Part shown: positions 63,410 through 64,000 of the stretch, one piece after another | Layout: each line of letters starts with the position of its first letter | Numbering within the stretch: position 1 is the first letter of the stretch | Source: Cyclobacteriaceae bacterium | GTDB lineage: Bacteria; Bacteroidota; Bacteroidia; Cytophagales; Cyclobacteriaceae | Assembly (NCBI GenBank): GCA_028285445.1 | Contig: JANQPQ010000024.1 | Location: 62,001-126,000, forward strand | Length of the DNA: 64,000 nt | Direction: 5' to 3' | Program-made: the position numbers and the translations under genes | The notes under the pieces: generated by a model | Databases searched by the model: none | What the model saw: the letters and a program-made list of their open reading frames with translations, nothing else | Told to the model about the DNA's origin: nothing

Positions 63410-64000
63410 ATGACAAGGACAAAAGCTAAGATTATTTGGTTGTTTACATTGCTTATTGGTTTGGCAATACAACCTGGAGAAGCCAGGCAATCAAAAGTGC
63501 AATTATATGGCCAGCAATACGAGTTGGAGCCAGTAGCAAAGAACGCTAAAACATCTTCCAATTTAACTGGATTGAACTTTGTTCGGTTTAGTCGTACGCT
63601 GAACAAAGCGAGTGTCAATCAACTTTCATCTTCATTTCCGCAAGTGGTGGGATACTACGGCGACAATATTTATCTGATTTATGGAGATGCCGACCTCCTA
63701 AGCTCAAGATATAGTGTTGAAATGACCGGGGCGCTGAAACTGGAAGCAGCGATGAAGATGGGGAATCAGGTGGAAGGGGTCGTAGCTGGTAAAGACGTAG
63801 AGTCAGGAAATGAATCAACAGTAGATATCATATATGTAGGCCCAAAATCCTTATCCCAAAAGTCGGTAATAAGCGGGTTTGATGTTGAGGTGGTTAGGGC
63901 TAATGATGATGCCAATAGTATTACGGTAATCGCTTCAAAGAATGAGCTGGAGAAAATAGCCTCACTTCCGTGGGTGGTAGCTATTGAGAGAAGTAGGGGC
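63410..64000 (+). CDS. Secreted protein resembling a subtilase propeptide, partial at right edge
   Basis: A frame from ATG 63410 open to the window end (197 codons). It has a signal peptide (LFTLLIGLAIQPGEA, about 1-25). The end of the visible part, KIASLPWVVAIERSRG, and the overall alternation resemble the propeptide of type IX-secreted S8 peptidases (compare SSLPYVDAVEF in the S8 gene at 34349). The catalytic domain, if any, is outside the window, so the family call is tentative. It is divergent from speD. Confidence 0.5.
   Translation, partial: MTRTKAKIIWLFTLLIGLAIQPGEARQSKVQLYGQQYELEPVAKNAKTSSNLTGLNFVRFSRTLNKASVNQLSSSFPQVVGYYGDNIYLIYGDADLLSSRYSVEMTGALKLEAAMKMGNQVEGVVAGKDVESGNESTVDIIYVGPKSLSQKSVISGFDVEVVRANDDANSITVIASKNELEKIASLPWVVAIERSRG

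Noticed and set aside
1-64000. tRNA or rRNA genes
   Set aside because: No cloverleaf-like or rRNA-like stretch was recognised on either strand by eye.

Overview
The window looks like chromosomal DNA of a member of the Bacteroidota, most likely order Cytophagales and probably from a saline or marine habitat. This is inferred from gene content: a type IX secretion sorting domain on a subtilase, TonB receptors with an N-terminal carboxypeptidase-like domain, FtsX permeases with the permease-prefix domain, DUF2911, PD40/OmpA lipoproteins, an OadGAB-type Na+ pump, and promoters of the TTTG / TAnnTTTG type. No rRNA, tRNA, CRISPR array, transposase, integrase or phage gene was found.

Layout. 1-8.3 kb (minus strand): a DinB-family gene cut by the left edge, GrpB, a DUF481 porin-like protein, a small membrane protein, a geranylgeranyl-reductase-like flavoprotein, the oadG-oadA-oadB sodium-pumping decarboxylase, and a membrane class III nucleotide cyclase. 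8.4-13 kb (plus): a secreted PIG-L deacetylase, then a 51-residue membrane protein coupled to a Na+/solute symporter. 13-20.7 kb: DUF2911, alkyladenine glycosylase, PD40-OmpA protein, lipoprotein gamma-glutamyltransferase, S9 peptidase and a tiny basic lipoprotein. 21-32.3 kb: an unusual pair of overlapping reading frames, a PadR / FtsX permease / SUMF1-like operon, two paralogous OB-fold proteins, a PD40 lipoprotein, a second FtsX permease and a TrpF-like protein lacking the catalytic Cys. 32.4-45.5 kb (plus): mnmA, a lipoprotein, a T9SS subtilase, rpe, a TonB receptor, three proteins of unknown function, gyrA and a TPR protein. 45.5-48.6 kb (minus): an ECF sigma operon whose anti-sigma factor is fused to a YCII/DGPF domain, followed by VOC, DUF6265 and histidine phosphatase genes. 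48.7-50.6 kb: a secreted ankyrin protein and an XRE/S24-like regulator.

The most interesting part is 50.8-63.2 kb, two convergent operons. The plus operon encodes YbjN-like, PspA/IM30, a 51-residue membrane protein, DUF4178, an Arg/Gly-tailed lipoprotein, a four-repeat DUF350 membrane protein and a membrane-anchored spermidine synthase-like aminopropyltransferase. The minus operon encodes AdoMet decarboxylase, a second membrane aminopropyltransferase paralogue with an altered active site, a polytopic membrane protein, an exported FAD oxidoreductase and a superfamily I helicase/ATPase. Together they suggest an envelope system that makes decarboxylated AdoMet and transfers aminopropyl groups at or near a PspA/DUF350-containing membrane. 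The association is related to the enterobacterial yjfIJKLMC neighbourhood, but with different enzymes. The window ends inside a secreted protein resembling the propeptide of a subtilase.
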